Below are positions 11,151-24,467 of a stretch of 64,000 bases of DNA, piece by piece. The stretch is from Sphaerolaimus hirsutus (lineage: Eukaryota > Nematoda > Chromadorea > Monhysterida > Sphaerolaimidae). How positions within the stretch are numbered: the first letter of the stretch is position 1; each line of letters starts with the position of its first letter. The position numbers and the translations under genes were made by a program. A model generated the notes under the pieces. It worked only from the letters and a program-made list of their open reading frames with translations. It ran no database searches and had not been told where the DNA came from. Location of the stretch: contig OZ038451.1 of the NCBI GenBank assembly GCA_964036195.1, positions 13,768,529 through 13,832,528 of the forward strand. The letters are read 5' to 3'.

Positions 11151-11417
11151 ATCGAAAAGTTCATCGGGATTATTTTTCGTCGGAATTTTCTTGAAGGGGG
11201 GCTTTTCAAGCGGGGGAATTATTCGAGTGGGTTACTATTTCGCTAAAAGCTTAAAGAATGTTTCTATGTATCAACCCGTCTCACGACATTGCTTTATTAA
11301 CAAAATAACATGCGGATTGTTTCCTCATTCGTCAACCAGGGGGAATTATTCAAAACAGCTAGCAACGCAGGAAACGGCGCCCCTGGCAAACACTATAATC
11401 ATTCAAACCTCAAACAG

Positions 11418-12217
11418 ACCACTCTTTGACTATGGGCGCATTCTCTGCATTCGCCAACTTGGAGCCCCGGCCGCGCGCACTGAATTTCGACACAATGTTC
11501 AACTGGCGCGTTATTTTCGCACCGACCCATGCGACCGGCGACGAATCGTTCGCCTCGGAGGTGCGCGCGCTGCGCCGCTTCCTGCAACGAGGGCGTAGTG
11601 GTGCTGGGACGGGCAGGTGCCAATCACAGAGCCTTTAAAATGTCAAATGCCATGTAAAATGACCTGGAAAATGGCAAACGTTCGTTTGACGTTTTCCAGT
11701 TGATTCTACAGGACTTTTGACACTTTGCATGACATTTTACACGGTCTGGGACGGCCCCCTAGAAGCCTTCACCCGGTTCCACAACGTAAGAATTTCAGTG
11801 TACCGAAATGAGGAGTCCGTCGACTACTGCACTGTTTCAAACTGTGTCGATTACTTTCAAACAGAACCAAATGCGAAAATAACCCTAAATCAGTCCTGAA
11901 CACCTCGGATGTTCTCACCACCCATTTTTCTAATGTGTTCTGGCACTCTGCCAAACGTAATTTCTGGCTGCCATTCATTTAAGGTATGCCATTCTATCAA
12001 AAAAATACGGTGCTTAAAAACTTACATGCGTGGCGGGTTTACATGCGCAACGGACACCTCCACAGGCTGGGCGGACTGCCTGGGCGACGCGCACCCATCC
12101 GGCCGCTCGGCGGTGGCGGTCGCATGCGACGGCGGCAAGTCGCGCCGCCTAGAGCCCGGCAACGGCATGCGGCAGCGGTCGCGGCAGCGGGGGGTGGAAA
12201 TTCGACTGGATCAGTAG
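11418..12217 (+). CDS. 3' exons of an unrecognised gene
   Basis: Two coding-like segments with strong G/C third-position bias: 11418-11594 (contains FDTMFNWRVIFAP and SEVRALRRFLQRG; acceptor AAACAG, donor C|GTAGTG) and 12066-12217 (contains WADCLGDAHPSGRSAVAV, ending EIRLDQ and stop; acceptor CTCCACAG). They join in phase 1 to give RFLQRGRWADCLGD. An alternative small exon ends at AACCGTAAG-like donor sequence near 11785. I recognise no family. It lies between two minus-strand genes, and its 5' exons were not found. A wider reading frame on the opposite strand at 11399-11623 has poorer codon bias. Confidence 0.38.
11618..11762. mobile_element. Introner-family TIR element
   Basis: It begins TGCCAATCACAGAGCCTTTAAAATG and ends CATTTTACACGGTCTGGGACGGCCC, with internal TGACACTTTGCATGACA. 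Its flanks (CAGG and CTAG) only partly match the CTGG duplications of the exonic copies. It sits within the intron inferred for the unrecognised gene at 11418-12217. Confidence 0.6.
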
Positions 12218-13345
12218 GCGGTGATGGGTCGCCGCCGGCCATTCTGGCCACTTTTGTGTGGACTTTGTGGGAAGGTTTGTGGGTTTTGAGTGTTGTTGGC
12301 TTGGGGGTGCGAGTTTCAGCGTTTTTTTTACCGGGTGATACAATTACAATTCCAAGGCGGAAGTATGGTAATATGTTTGTTAAACAACATGTTTTTTTCA
12401 GGGGTATTGAATTATTCAATCGAAGTGTTTGCTTTGCTGACGCGGATAGTTTGCCGTTTACTTTATCAACCATAAAATAGTGATTTTACATACTGAAGCA
12501 ATTTCGTCACAATACTCAATTGACAATTAATAATGACATGACACGACCAATACATAAAAAGGAAAAACGACATACTCAGATGCAAATATTTCGCACTGAC
12601 ATGACAAAACCGTTTGCAATAAATAAGAAAACCTATATTCTACCATGGAGTAAATTCTCAGCAAATGAAAGTCGCTGCGCATTCACATATTTTTCTCGAA
12701 GCCGATATCTCCAAAATGACGATTTTGAGTTTGCTATCCAATTTTTCAATAAGCTTCGGGTACGCGGGCGACTATATACATTTTGTCACAAAAAAATGGG
12801 ACACGTCGCTGCTGCAAACACTAGTTTAATGACGACATCTTGAAATTTTAGTAAACTCATAAACCAGCTGTGGACGCATATGAGTTGACCAAAATGGGTT
12901 TTTACAATCTGTGTCAACTGTAGTGGGAAAACAAATCATTATGGTAAACTCAAGTCTCTTGAAAACTGATTTTTGAGTTTACTAAACTTTTAGTCTACTG
13001 GCAGTAAACTAGTGCGTACAGGACCGTTAAAGAACACTAAAGCTACAGTAGTAGGCTCGAGCGCAACTGGGAACACAATATAATTCAACCATGCACATAA
13101 AAAATTGGGCTTAAATTTACTGTCTCAGAGAAATTCGTGCTAATAAAAAAAGATAACCATATCAATCACCAATAAAAATCAAAGGTTTGATTTTTTATCC
13201 AAAACGAATGTTGCTTGGGTACCCGTGCATGGAGACAAAAACGGTGCACAACACTAGTATACAAATATCTTGTAAATACTTTACTGTCGTATATCCATGG
13301 CACTAACGCCGCGCAAAAGTTTTCCTAAAGATTTTGATACCTGGG

Positions 13346-13606
13346 GCCAGATTTAATTCTCCCTACAGATTTATAGGGCAAGCCGCAACACCCGATAAAT
13401 TTTCAACGTTCAGCCAGGTCGACGCACATGCACTGAGAGCAAGGCGGTTTGTGAAATATACGAAATTTTTCCTTAACGCCGCCGATATTGCAATCTAACG
13501 TATTCTACTGAGATTTAGGCCCGGAAATAACGATATGGCGGAACGTTGAAAATTTCTCGGGCGTACTTTGCCGTACAAATCTGTAGGGAGAATTAAATCT
13601 GGTCAC
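13346..13606. mobile_element. CCAGATTTAATTCTCCCTAC fold-back MITE
   Basis: Left GGCCAGATTTAATTCTCCCT and right AGGGAGAATTAAATCTGG are inverted. The inner arms (CGATAAATTTTCAACGTTC and GAACGTTGAAAATTTCTCG) are also inverted, giving arms of about 75 bp around a 100-bp centre. Confidence 0.7.
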
Positions 13607-14097
13607 TGGCGTCACACGGCCTTCAACACTAGGCGCTCATTCAAAACTCTCCTTACTAAAATGCAAAAAAATCAATCCGTATCTGTGATCCTCACAGGCT
13701 GCAGATTCAGAAACACAGCCAAAAAATCAAAAAATTTCAAAAAATAGTTCACCAAACTACAGTGCTCAAGCGCAACTAAACAAAAAAACAAACCACAATA
13801 AGCACAAACAATTTCACATGAGGAAAATTGCTGGAAAAAGTGCTAGAAAATCAATCATCATTCACTTTCAGATAAATCGTAAACCTCTTTTGCGCTGAGA
13901 TGTGGCAAAAGTGACCAGAGATAAAAGGTTAAACATCCAGTAAATAAAATATGGTACCTAAGTTAAACCACCGTCCACAAACACTCGACTTCCCAATGGC
14001 TGAATACTTTTCACCAAAATTTGCTTATTTGGTTTCAAAGAAAAAAACAACAACAATTAGACACCTGAAAGGGAAACCGCAGTACGGAACCACTAAT

Positions 14098-14260
14098 GGC
14101 CCCACACACGCTAGTTGACATCGACACCAAATGTCAACTGGTTCCGTTCCCAATTCAAAGCTTGCGTTTGAACGTCGTTCGTCCACTCGTCAGCAAGCTT
14201 TGAATCGGGATCGGCACCGGTTGACATTTGGTGCCGATGTCAACTAGCGTGTGTGGGCCC
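14098..14260. mobile_element. 165-bp MITE with CTAGTTGACATCG termini
   Basis: Almost entirely inverted: GGCCCCACACACGCTAGTTG at the left and CAACTAGCGTGTGTGGGCCC at the right. The arms include CACCAAATGTCAACTGG and continue to near the centre. Other copies lie at 17971-18179, 57571-57726 and 58529-58693. It ends 33 bp beyond the STT3B stop codon. Confidence 0.8.
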
Positions 14261-14293
14261 AATATGTAATGGAACCCCCGATAAAAATGATGC

Positions 14294-17200
14294 CTATCTA
14301 CGAGTCTTGGGAACATTCTTCGGTGGACGCCCCTTGCGCACTTCCGGTTTCGACTGTATGAGTCCCTTCTTATTGATGCTCTGCGAACAAGAAAGGTACT
14401 TTGATAATTGGTGTCGCTTGAAAAAACGCGCAACAAAAATGTGTCGCCGCTGTATTCGCCTGATTCGTAAACCGACCTTATACGACCCTGAACTGGCGCT
14501 ACACACACGCTGAGTGTCAACTGGTTTTCGTGTCAATTCAGATTTGAGTTGACGGGTAGCACGACAAATTTCAATTACAGATGCAAATGTAGCCCCATGT
14601 CAAAAACCGGCAAAAAAACTATACCTTACCAAAACAACCCCCACCGACCTTTCTAAATGTGGACCTCCTTTTGGGTTTAATTTTCCTCTGCGTATACTTA
14701 ACAACAGGTCTATTATCCGGTTTCAGCACGCGATATACGCGCACCAACCAATGCTCGGTGGTATAAGCCTCTTCTAGATGCGTAAAATCGATGTTTTTGC
14801 GGCCGATTTCCACATTGCGTGTGCGATCGAAACCGGATGGGGTACGGTAGTCCATCTGTGTAAGAGTGGGGCAGTGTGAGTGAATGCGGTAAAAATTTTC
14901 AGCTATGGTTTTTTGGGATGAGCTATATATGATACAGCAGACGCTTCTATTTAGTTCGATTAATATCTTGAATAGGACTCGGACATGTGATTCAATGCAC
15001 TAATTGTAAAATGACAAGTTAACTTTCACATGTCCACTAAGATTAAGCTGTGTGTGCCGATTCCTAATAAAGCAAAATGTCAGGATATTTCAAGTTCTAA
15101 TCTCGGTCCCAGTGTGGAACTCGGCGTTTGAAAATACCAGTGAAATACCGATCCCGACAACTGAAGAATGACAAATTAACAGATTCTAAAAATATATTAA
15201 AAAAATGCAAATAAAAAGAACCAGCCCCGCTCCATATCAATTTTAAGAGACTGTTTCGCAAAAAAAATTGATCACACAGCGTACCTGAATTTCGCCAAAG
15301 CGGTAATAGGACATTTTATACATGAGTGAGTTCATGAAAATCTGCGATGCGGAAGAATCGACGCGGTATTCGCCGGATTCGGAAAAGTAGTCGGATTCCT
15401 GAATGTCAGGGAGAGATTGAAATTGTACACACAAATTCGGCAAGGAGCGCCGGGTCGGAATTAAATAAACCCGACAGTTTGTTCGATCAACCCGATTCAC
15501 TGTTTCTGAAAAAGTCGGTTGATACAAAGTTTTTCTGTTTGACATATTGGAAGATAAATAAAACGAAAACGTATAGGGCAGCGCAAAATTCCAGTTACGA
15601 TAACTCATGGCGCCCGAAATTGTCGGGCCGATTCAAAGTCGCACCCGACAGTGCAAAGAAAATCTAACCCTAATATCTTTCGGGTGTTCGCCTTCGGCGA
15701 TGCGCACCATCCACAAAAACTTATTGATGTCATCACCGCTGTAACCAATGTATCCGCCAAAAATCACTAGCACATAATCGACATCGAGCGCCCGCATGAT
15801 TTTGTAAGCTTCTGTTTCGTTACTGGACATTGCTTTACCGACCTGAAAACAGAACATGGTGATATATTTTGTTGAATATGGAGCGCAGGGTAGGGTTCAA
15901 ACGGGATTGACATTTCGGGATTGGAGTCACGGGATCGGAATTGGGTTTTGAAAAATTTCGGGATCGGGATTGGCTTTTTGGGGATTTCGGGATCGGGACC
16001 ACAAAGCAGCTAGCATAGACATTTTACAAGCGTGTTGCAAGATGTCAGTAAACATGTTCTAGCGCAAATTTTATTGTTTCAATTCAAATGACGCCCCTTT
16101 GCGATAAACACTCCCAGCAAAAAGCGCACCAATGCGATATGCGAGTTATTCCAAGTGTTGTTGTCGACCAGCGTAGTTCGATTAGCCATTCCCGCTATCT
16201 GATATCCGTAATCCCACCAAGACATGACCCTCGCCCGATCGTCCGTATTCCGTCGCAGCCAATAATACGCCTCTCGGAAGTCGTCCAAAATCACTCGCGA
16301 TCTAAAATACAGATAGAGAATAATTAGCCAGAGGCGTTCCGTCACGAAATCAACGAAATCGTAAAAGGTACTCAAAAACCGGTGGCAAATTCATGTACAC
16401 AACAAAAGCACCCCCTCAAACCAAACGGACCCATCACCACTGTAGCTAGCGAGCACGACGCTGGGGCTGCTGTAGGCGTTGCTCGTGACCCAGGTGCAGT
16501 GCACGGCGAACATGAGCAGCAGGACGAGCAGCGTGATGCCGACGATGGCGCGCGCATTCATGCCGATCGTGTCGTCCTCGGGCAGCGCGCCTGGGAGACA
16601 ATAGGAGACTGGTCACGGTGTGACTTGGTGACGTTTTACACAGTGGAAAATGGAAGAAAATAAAAGCTTTGACAGTAAAAATGCCACAAAATAATCGTCA
16701 AAGAATTACCAATGACAACTTGAAGTTGCACCCATGCGCCGAATTAATTACAAAATACGTACTAAAAATTTCAACTCTTTCGGTGGTTGCTTTTTCAAAA
16801 CACGTTTTTAAAGTAAAAAACGTTCGAAGGCCGGCAATCCCTACTCCGTACCGGTAGCATGGTACGGTAAACGTGGTGCGGTGCGCAATACGGTAAATTC
16901 CGCGACCCTATACAACCACCCCCCAATGTAAAAACCTGCAGTGGCGGCAGCCCCCTGCGACGGTGCGGCGCTGCCGCCGGTGGTGGTGCTGGGCGAGCCG
17001 ACGGACACGGGCCCGTTGATGCGCTGGCCCTTGCGCGACTTGGCCGCCTTGTCGTACAGCTGCCGGTTGCGCGCCTCCTTGTCCTCCTCGTCGCCCACCG
17101 TCGATTCGGACTCGCGCTTTTGCTTCTGCGGGGGGGGGGGGGGGGGGTTGGGGGAGTGGACATGGGGGTACTGTGGGGAATATTGTTTTGGATACCTATA

Positions 17201-20200
17201 TTGAGGACACCTTTCAAAGCGCACTGCACACTAAAAATTTTACTCGTGTATCCGAACGTTTTTTGGACACGGAATTACAAATGAAAAAGTGAGAAATCTA
17301 CGTAACTGAACCCTGTTTGAAAAAAGGTCACACCTTACATGCTATATAAATCGCTTCAAACATTTTGTGGAGGCCTTTTTCTTACAAATAAATTTATCAC
17401 AAATTGTAAGCATTGTCTCATAGTAAATATTTACATTTAAATGTATTTTGGATATTTTTAGAAAATCGACATGGTAACACATATCAGACGTTAAACTGTA
17501 CCGAAATATTTTAATATAATAATATGTGCAAATAACAGTTCCGCGATGACGGTACCAAAACGATCAAAAATTGTGACCAAAAATTGTGACCAAAAATTTC
17601 AGCGTGCCGTGCACATATTCGACGGATTGTCAATATTACTTTCTCGACAATTTGAACCCGGCAAGTTAAAACCATAGCTATCCACGAAGCACCAATCCAA
17701 AAAAACAAACACACCTTCTTGCCCGCAGTTCCATGGGGCTTGGTCTGCGGCTGGTCGACGGTCTCGTCGTAGATGTACAGCGAGTAGGTGTGCGAGAAGG
17801 CGATGCCCGACAGGATGCACACCACGGGCGTGAGCGTCAGGATCAGGCGCACCATCACGCCGGCGAAGTACACCGCCGTTACCGCGTACAGGATCACTGA
17901 GGGGGTTTTGATGAAGGTGAATAGATCAAGGGCGCACTGAAAAAAAAGGCGTAAGGCGCGGGTAATATAAGGTCCACACTAGTTGACACATGTCTGTCAA
18001 CTGGTCTATGTCAACTAAGATTTCGGCTTCACGTTGTCGCAGAGCGATCCCCAAATGCAGATGTTGAAAAATAAGTATTACGGCAAATTCATTGGAAAAT
18101 CGCTCTATGACACGTTAAGCCAAAATCTAGTTGACACAGACAGACCACTTGACACACATGTGTCAACTAGTGTGTGGGCCAACATAGACAAAATCAAAAC
18201 CAACCAAAGACCCTCTCATCAGTCACTTCCTTCACGCAGTACCACAATCCGACAGGAAAAATGGCTGCCAAAATATGCAGGTCAAAGAAAATACCCACCC
18301 AGGTAGTCGGCTGGTGCTCAGAGACACTTGCAATGATTGGAATGTGGATTTTAGCGTAGCCCGTGTCCCATAGTGAATAGAACCGACCGGACCAGGGGGC
18401 AATGTAGCCTACGATTGATACGAGTAAAGGTGGTGCACTGTTTTTGGAACACCAATTATGTGGTTAAATCAATACAATTTCGAGCCGCCATATAGGGTTC
18501 AAACGATATCACTTTTCGATATCGATATTCGATATTCGATATTTTTTCAAAATTTTCGATATCGATATTCGATATTTTTTCAAAATTTTCGATATCGATA
18601 TTCGATACGATATGGACCCTCGATATCGATATTCGATATTCGATACTAAAAAATGGTCGATATTCGATATCGATATTTCGATATTTTCGATATTTAGCTT
18701 TTGGTATAGCAAGGCATATTTCAAGCAGCATATTGTATTTTCATATGGTTGCAAACATGGTTGATAATATCTTTACTGAAAAGTTCAATTGATTTTAACA
18801 AGGTTTACAATGGTCAGAATGAGAAAATCGAAGAAAAAACATGATGAATCAAATTGTATCAGACAAACAAAAATTGGTAGATATTACAATTCATACTTAT
18901 AACCCAATTGTTTAAGGGCATGTTGCAAAAACGCAGCATATCAGCATTTTCTGGCGTCAAATTTGAGGTAAGTAGTTCAGTAGGTATGTGGCCAAACCAA
19001 ATACAAGAAATGTGGAGTATGCACTCCAACAAAGATGACATTAAATACTTTACTTTTTCTCATCAACTTAGATACTATAAGCAAATCAAATTAATCACAA
19101 ATATCTCAAAACAAAAATAATAACTTAATTAAGGACATTATACACGTTCGATATATCGAAAATATGGTCGATATTCGATATCGATATTCGATATTTTTTC
19201 AAAATTTTCGATATCGATATTTGATATTTGATATTTTTTCAAAATTTTCGATATCGATATTCGATATTCGATATTAAAAAATGGTCGATATCCGATATTC
19301 GATATTCGATACGATATATCGTTTGAACCCTACCGCCATATCATAGACAATATCTCTGAAGTTACTGATTACCCGATTAAATGTGCTCAATGCTCGGCAG
19401 TTATTGGCCAGAGCAAAATTTCAGAGAAAAACAAACAGAGAAAACATACAGTACTGACGGTACAATTTACAATGAAATCTACCATATCCCATCTGAATGA
19501 ATGAACCGACATTTATGAACCGACAACGGTGACTTTGGTGTTCAATTTTTCACGTAGCCTTATTCATCAAAATATGGTAGCATTGATTCTGAAGCGTTCT
19601 GCCCGTCAAACATAAACGTGACGGTCTATAAAATTTCGCACCAGAATTAGTGAATCGAACTGACCTGCATAAGTCAATCCGACTATAGCGAAGAAACCGC
19701 CAATAGACACGACGAAAATGCTGGTGAAGAAAAGGTAGCGAAATTCGCGACGCGACAGAAAGCCGCTCACATATTTCAGGAAGAAGTATGCTTGAAGCAG
19801 GCCGAAAACACCTGTGTATTAGGAATTTTCCTTCATTTCGCGGTTTAGAATTTTCCAAAATTGCCATGCGGCCGCGCCAGCCAAATTAATTTTCGTAACC
19901 TGGCCAATAGCAGGCTACCAACAGCATCTAGCAACTAGGGGTGGCCAAAAAATGTCTTTAACGACCCTGTTTAAAAAACATTTGAAAAAAAACGTTTCTT
20001 TTTAAATAAAACGGGTTTTTTAAAGCTCCCAAATATGGTTAGCAACACTCTAGCAACACACACAAACTACAACCCACCAGCTGCAGCCATATGTTCACTG
20101 GTGCGAATTGGCTGGAAGCCAACAAACGGCACTTGCATGGCGCACAGTTGTCCGACCACGTAGAAGGTTGTGTAGGCGACGTAGAGTCGCTGCGTGGCGC

Positions 20201-21888
20201 GGCCCATCAGCAGCAGAACGAGCGCGTGCAGCGGCACAAGGTTGATTATGAACACGTAGCCGCCCCACGCTGACACCTGTGAGGGGGTTGGTTGGCGCGG
20301 CATCAGACAGGGATCTTGAATACTTTTCAAATCACAGAGGTTGATTATTGTTGCTTTAAGGCCACTTCATCGCATCTAATATAATTTAAAACGACTTAAA
20401 TATATTTAAAAAATCAGGAAGATCAATAAAGTTAATTTTTGAAAAAGGCCACTACTGGATGGTTCTAAGACACTAAAAACACAGTCGCTAAGCTATTTGT
20501 ATTCACCACTTTCACAACCTAATTCTCCGTCAAACTTTTCCCGGGTAGTCAGGTGGGTGGAATAGTGATGCGAGCCCGAAAATTATAAGAACTCACCATA
20601 TAAAAGTAGCTGAGGGCAGTGGAAACAGCCCAAAATACACTGCCCGTTTTAACCGACTTCACCCACAGGTAATATGTGAATTGAAGGGCAAAAATAGCAA
20701 TGCCCTCATTGTCATAGGAGCCCGCCACCGACCGCGAAATGTAGCCAGGGACTGCGGGGGAGGGAAGCATTCATATTTACACATTAGGGTTGAAACGATC
20801 ATCGAATTTTTACAAATTTAAAATAATAATAAAACTAATGAATATGAACATAATATCAGGTTATTACTTTGAATACAAGATATAGAGCAAACTCTCATAT
20901 AGAACAGGAATAACGATTGCAAGGAAAAATTGTCAAAAATAAGCATAAATAGTGAAGACGGTTCGCCCCCAATCCACTTATAGATGGTGGTGCCTAATGC
21001 AATTGAAATCAGACAAGTCACAAGAAAACCAACCAATCGATATGAAGCATGCCGCAAAGAGACCGGCGCCGGCGGACCACAGCTCGCGCGTCAGCAGAAA
21101 TGTAGCAATAGCAGTCAGTCCGCTGGAAAAAGAGTGCAACGTTAGATGGCAAAAAAGCGATGGCATTCTTGTCATTTTATCAATGGTTTTTCAGAAACTC
21201 ATTATAAATTGTCACTGGATAAATAAATACTTAAAGCAACTAAAAAAACCTGAATAGAGGCGCGAGAAAGACACATATTTCCCGAATATGAATCGGGATA
21301 TTCAGTAGTCGCAGTACATAGTGCAGGGCTCCGGATGTTACCATTAAGCCGGGATATACCTGTGCGCCAAAAATTTCGATGTGGGTAAAAAAAAATCGAT
21401 TTTATTGAAATTTAATAAATTAGGCGTCAAAAACGAAACACACCGTTCCACCAACAATCCTTCCCAACGGATACCAGGCACGTTCGTCGAACCAATTCAA
21501 GAAGTTATAATAGCCATTTTCAGCCATGTAATGCGTGGCACGATAATTGAACCACGGGTCAAACTCATGAATGATGCTTTCAAAGCGAATAACTGCGAAT
21601 AACCGGCTAGCAAAACCCACTAGCCACGCAACTGACAGGATCGTGAATGTCAGAAGACTGGTCCACCCTGTACATTGCGTATCGCGTCAAAAACGAGCTA
21701 AAATTGTTGAAAAAATCAAAATTGGAACAGTGCCAACCAGTGGGGTTGGTAAGCAGCTTGTGCATTTCCGTTTCATCCGCGGTCTCGTCGATGGGATCGA
21801 TATTCGACAAAGCCGAAGTGAGTGCGACATCGCCGGCGCAGCTGTCCTCTTTTGACGAAGAAGATCTATTCCGCTTGTGCGACGCCAT
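14294..21888 (-). CDS. STT3B: STT3B-type oligosaccharyltransferase catalytic subunit (complete, 16 exons)
   Basis: Exons: 21888-21738, 21667-21444, 21359-21250, 21122-21034, 20751-20597, 20276-20078, 19811-19665, 18408-18205, 17896-17715, 17125-16936, 16590-16431, 16301-16130, 15842-15669, 15398-15285, 14855-14625, 14380-14294. Every junction keeps phase, giving 862 residues (human STT3B about 826). It transfers the lipid-linked oligosaccharide to Asn in N-X-S/T sequons in the ER membrane. Visible motifs: [10 protein letters not shown] (first acidic motif), [25 protein letters not shown], the signature [19 protein letters not shown], and [11 protein letters not shown] (DK motif). Many hydrophobic segments fit about 13 transmembrane helices. 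Residues match STT3B rather than STT3A ([23 protein letters not shown]). The N-terminus is Ser-rich and the basic C-terminus ends [10 protein letters not shown]. The final junction (AAG|GTATAG) is the weakest. Introns carry several MITEs and one hAT-like element. Confidence 0.96.
15891..15999. repeat. GGGATCGGGATTGG tract beginning TAGGGTTCAAACG
   Basis: A short array of GGGATCGGGATTGG-like units in the STT3B intron 15843-16129. It starts TAGGGTTCAAACGGGATTG, the same left terminus as the CGATAT element at 18493, but no matching right end follows. It looks like a one-ended or internally deleted hAT-like copy; the same motif recurs at 25676-26210 and 60415-60560. Confidence 0.5.
17219..17615. 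mobile_element. Fold-back element in STT3B intron (GCACACTAAAAATTT ends)
   Basis: Left GCGCACTGCACACTAAAAATTT and right AAATTTCAGCGTGCCGTGCAC are inverted, like the elements at 5405 and 26437. It occupies most of the intron 17126-17714, the rest being a run of G next to the acceptor side. Confidence 0.55.
17971..18179. mobile_element. CTAGTTGACA-type MITE in STT3B intron
   Basis: The termini GGTCCACACTAGTTGACACA and GTGTCAACTAGTGTGTGGGCC are inverted, with internal repeats of GTTGACACA. It accounts for most of the 308-bp intron 17897-18204. Confidence 0.7.
18493..19332. mobile_element. hAT-like element with CGATATCGATATTCGAT arrays
   Basis: It begins TAGGGTTCAAACGATATC and ends ATATCGTTTGAACCCTA, with a perfect 8-bp duplication CCGCCATA (18485-18492 and 19333-19340). 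About 200 bp at each end consists of CGATATCGATATTCGATATTTTTTC units; the 450-bp centre is unique and AT-rich. It lies in the STT3B intron 18409-19664. No transposase is encoded. Confidence 0.85.
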
Positions 21889-22432
21889 TTCCGGATTCGA
21901 GGATGGGAGCCGGGAAATTTTTCTTTTTTTTCAATTCTCACGGCAACGTGGCCTTTTCGGTGCAAAAGACATCCATTGAGTAGACAGCTTAATAAGAAAT
22001 ACAGCTTTTTCGTTCTCCCACTTCCCGATAGGCTCCCGGGAGTAGCTAATAGCTTTTCTACATGTGTGACATGTGTAGGCTACAACAACAATACCAAGCT
22101 AGCCGTTTCAATTAAGATATTTCTACACGAGTCCTTCACTTCATCTCTACTGTCGAACGAAGTGGCACAGTACCCTCCTTTGCAGTTGCTGTCTGTCGTA
22201 TGCAGATTCCGTTCTGCTTATGCAACTGCACCTTTTTCTGGCAAAAACCCAAATGCGCGGAATCACGATATTTTGGCCAATCAGCAATAAACGGTGGTTG
22301 CGAAACATTTTAGTATTCATTTATCGCCACGCCACACTTATCACTTTCGAAGTGGCAATACGGGAGGAATTCGTCTTGTTTGGAATACTTGCCTTTTGTT
22401 ATGTACACGAAACCTCAGTTATCCCTAGACAT

Positions 22433-22956
22433 CAGGGGTATCTTGAATTTTGACCCTCCGAGTGGTTGGATAGATAGCAAATCGCTCCTCCGGAGGGATA
22501 GATAGCTGAAAAATTTTCTGGGGGGGGGTTGGGGGGGGGTTTGGGGGGGGGTTGTGGTGGTTCGATATATAGGCTTTTTCGGGGCATAGAAGGAAGAAAA
22601 GGGAGAAAAATCGCTAAAAGTAGGTGTAAAATAGCTCAAAATGGGTATACAAGAGCATATAGTACTTAAAATAGCTGAAAATAGGCAGTTAGACGCATGA
22701 ACCAGTGATTTTGGAGGTGAAAATCTATATATAGGTATGAAAAATAGCGATTTTGAGCGAAAATTGGGGTATAGTTTCTGAAAAATCGCTCCAGATAGGT
22801 AGATAGCTGAGCGATTTGGGGGGGGTTTATGGGGTAGTAGCCCAAAATTTTGCCTCCGGGATAGATAGATAGCTGAGCGGCCTCCGGGATAGATAGATAG
22901 CTGGGCGGTTTGGGGGGGGGTAACCCCCCCCCAACCCCCCCCATTCGAGACCCCTG
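22433..22956. mobile_element. CAGGGGT-family hAT-like element
   Basis: It begins CAGGGGTATCTTGAATTTTG and ends CATTCGAGACCCCTG, flanked by the perfect 8-bp duplication CTAGACAT (22425-22432, 22957-22964). Subterminal words GGATAGATAGC, GATAGATAGCTG and CTCCTCCGGAGGG recur at both ends beside runs of 7-9 G. The interior is non-coding. Confidence 0.88.
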
Positions 22957-23900
22957 CTAGACATCACCAAAATGTGAGTCATTTTCTAATACCACTCACG
23001 TTCTAAATCCCAACGCTAAGGAAATAGTCAACATTTTTATCAGCTTAAAAGCCATTGAAATGCAGCCAGTTCGAACATGTGGCACATTTTTTGCTGTTTC
23101 TTTTATCCGGTACATTCCTTTAGCTGCTCTTTATTGGTGATACTCTTATCTGTTCCAGAATTATTGGGGCAGTGTATTTTGAAGACACTTTTTGCTGAAA
23201 ATTGGAATAATTAAAATATAGACATGATATATGTTGCAACTATCCCATTTTTTATATTTTATATAGGTATTCCGAAAAATTTGACAATGACATAAAAGAT
23301 CATAAAATTGTTTGAATTATGAGTTACATTTGATTAATTTGTGATTCAATTTTGCTAAACCCCAAACATAAGGGGGCTACGCACACTGAAACCGAATATT
23401 TCGGCATACACACGTTTACATCTGCCGAATCTGAACTAAAAAAATGCTGTTCGGACGGTTTTAGACCAGCATTTTTGGGTCCAGACATTCAGCAACCGTA
23501 CGAATTCGGACAAATTCGGACGGATTTAGATGATTTGCCAGCATTTTTGGTCATATGCTGAGTTTCACATTTCAGCATCTTGTGAAAAAATTGTATCCGG
23601 ACACTTTCATTTCAGCAAACCAGTTCAGCATTTGGCAGAAAATCTACTGCTGTGAAATGATCCAGATCTCATCTAGTTTTTCATACATCTTCATGAAACA
23701 TTTTTTATGAACATGTATGAACATGATCTTCAAAAATGAAGACCATAAATTTTTTTTAAAAACTGCTCATTCTTGAGATATTGTAGTTCAGCACAGTTCA
23801 AGAGTGTGTTAACAGAAAAAATGTACAAACCATTTTGGGAATTTGGGCAATGTGTGTACATGAGCGAATAGTAATGATAAACATTGGAACAGTGCAAGCC

Positions 23901-24467
23901 TAGGGTTTCAAAAAAATTTTGTTATGGAAAACGGAAACGAAAATTTTTTTGCACTTGCCAGAAAACGGAAATGGAAATAAAATTTCAGCAACAAGGAAAA
24001 CAAGGCCGGAAAACTGGAAATGGAAAAATGAAATTTTGCCAGAAAACAAAAAAAATTGTGGAAATTTCCTGGAAATGCTAAAAATTGCTGAAATTTTGAT
24101 GGAAAATGAAAAAAAAGTCACATAATTGAAAACCTGCATGCATGTTTACCAGTTTGGCTGAAACAGAAAACAGACAATTGAGCCAGAAAAAGGGGAATAT
24201 GAGGCTGAAAAACTGAAAATTGAGCCTGAAAACAGAAAAAAGGCGGAAAAACTGAAAATTCAGCTGGAAAACGGAAAAAGGCAGAAAAACTGAAAATTTA
24301 GCCAGAAAAGGGAAAATTAGCCAGAAAAACAGGAACGGAAATGGAAAAAAAATTTGTAGTCGGAAAACGGAACGGAAAATGGAAAAATTAATTCAGTTAC
24401 CGGAAAACGGAATGGAAAACGGAAAAAATTTGCCTGCAGAAAACGGAAACGGTAATTTGACACCCTA
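23901..24467. mobile_element. hAT-like element, GGAAAACGG repeats (reverse orientation)
   Basis: It begins TAGGGTTTCAAAAAAA and ends AATTTGACACCCTA, filled with GGAAAACGGAA and GCCAGAAAA units, the reverse complement of the motif in the element at 367-1285. The flanks TGCAAGCC and AGCGTGCC match at only 5 of 8 positions, so the duplication is eroded or absent. Confidence 0.6.

Larger units (their letters stand above)
12218..14293. other. AT-rich gene-free spacer
   Basis: The convergent region between the plus-strand gene ending at 12217 and the STT3B stop at 14294. Apart from fold-back elements at 13346-13606 and 14098-14260 and a weak CACTAGTTT-type inverted pair (about 12818 and 13010), nothing is recognisable. 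It must contain both 3' UTRs; poly(A) signals cannot be singled out in such AT-rich DNA. Confidence 0.45.

Noticed and set aside
18493..19332. CRISPR-like repeat array
   Set aside because: The repeated words are contiguous, self-complementary and degenerate, without unique spacers of constant length, in a eukaryotic intron.
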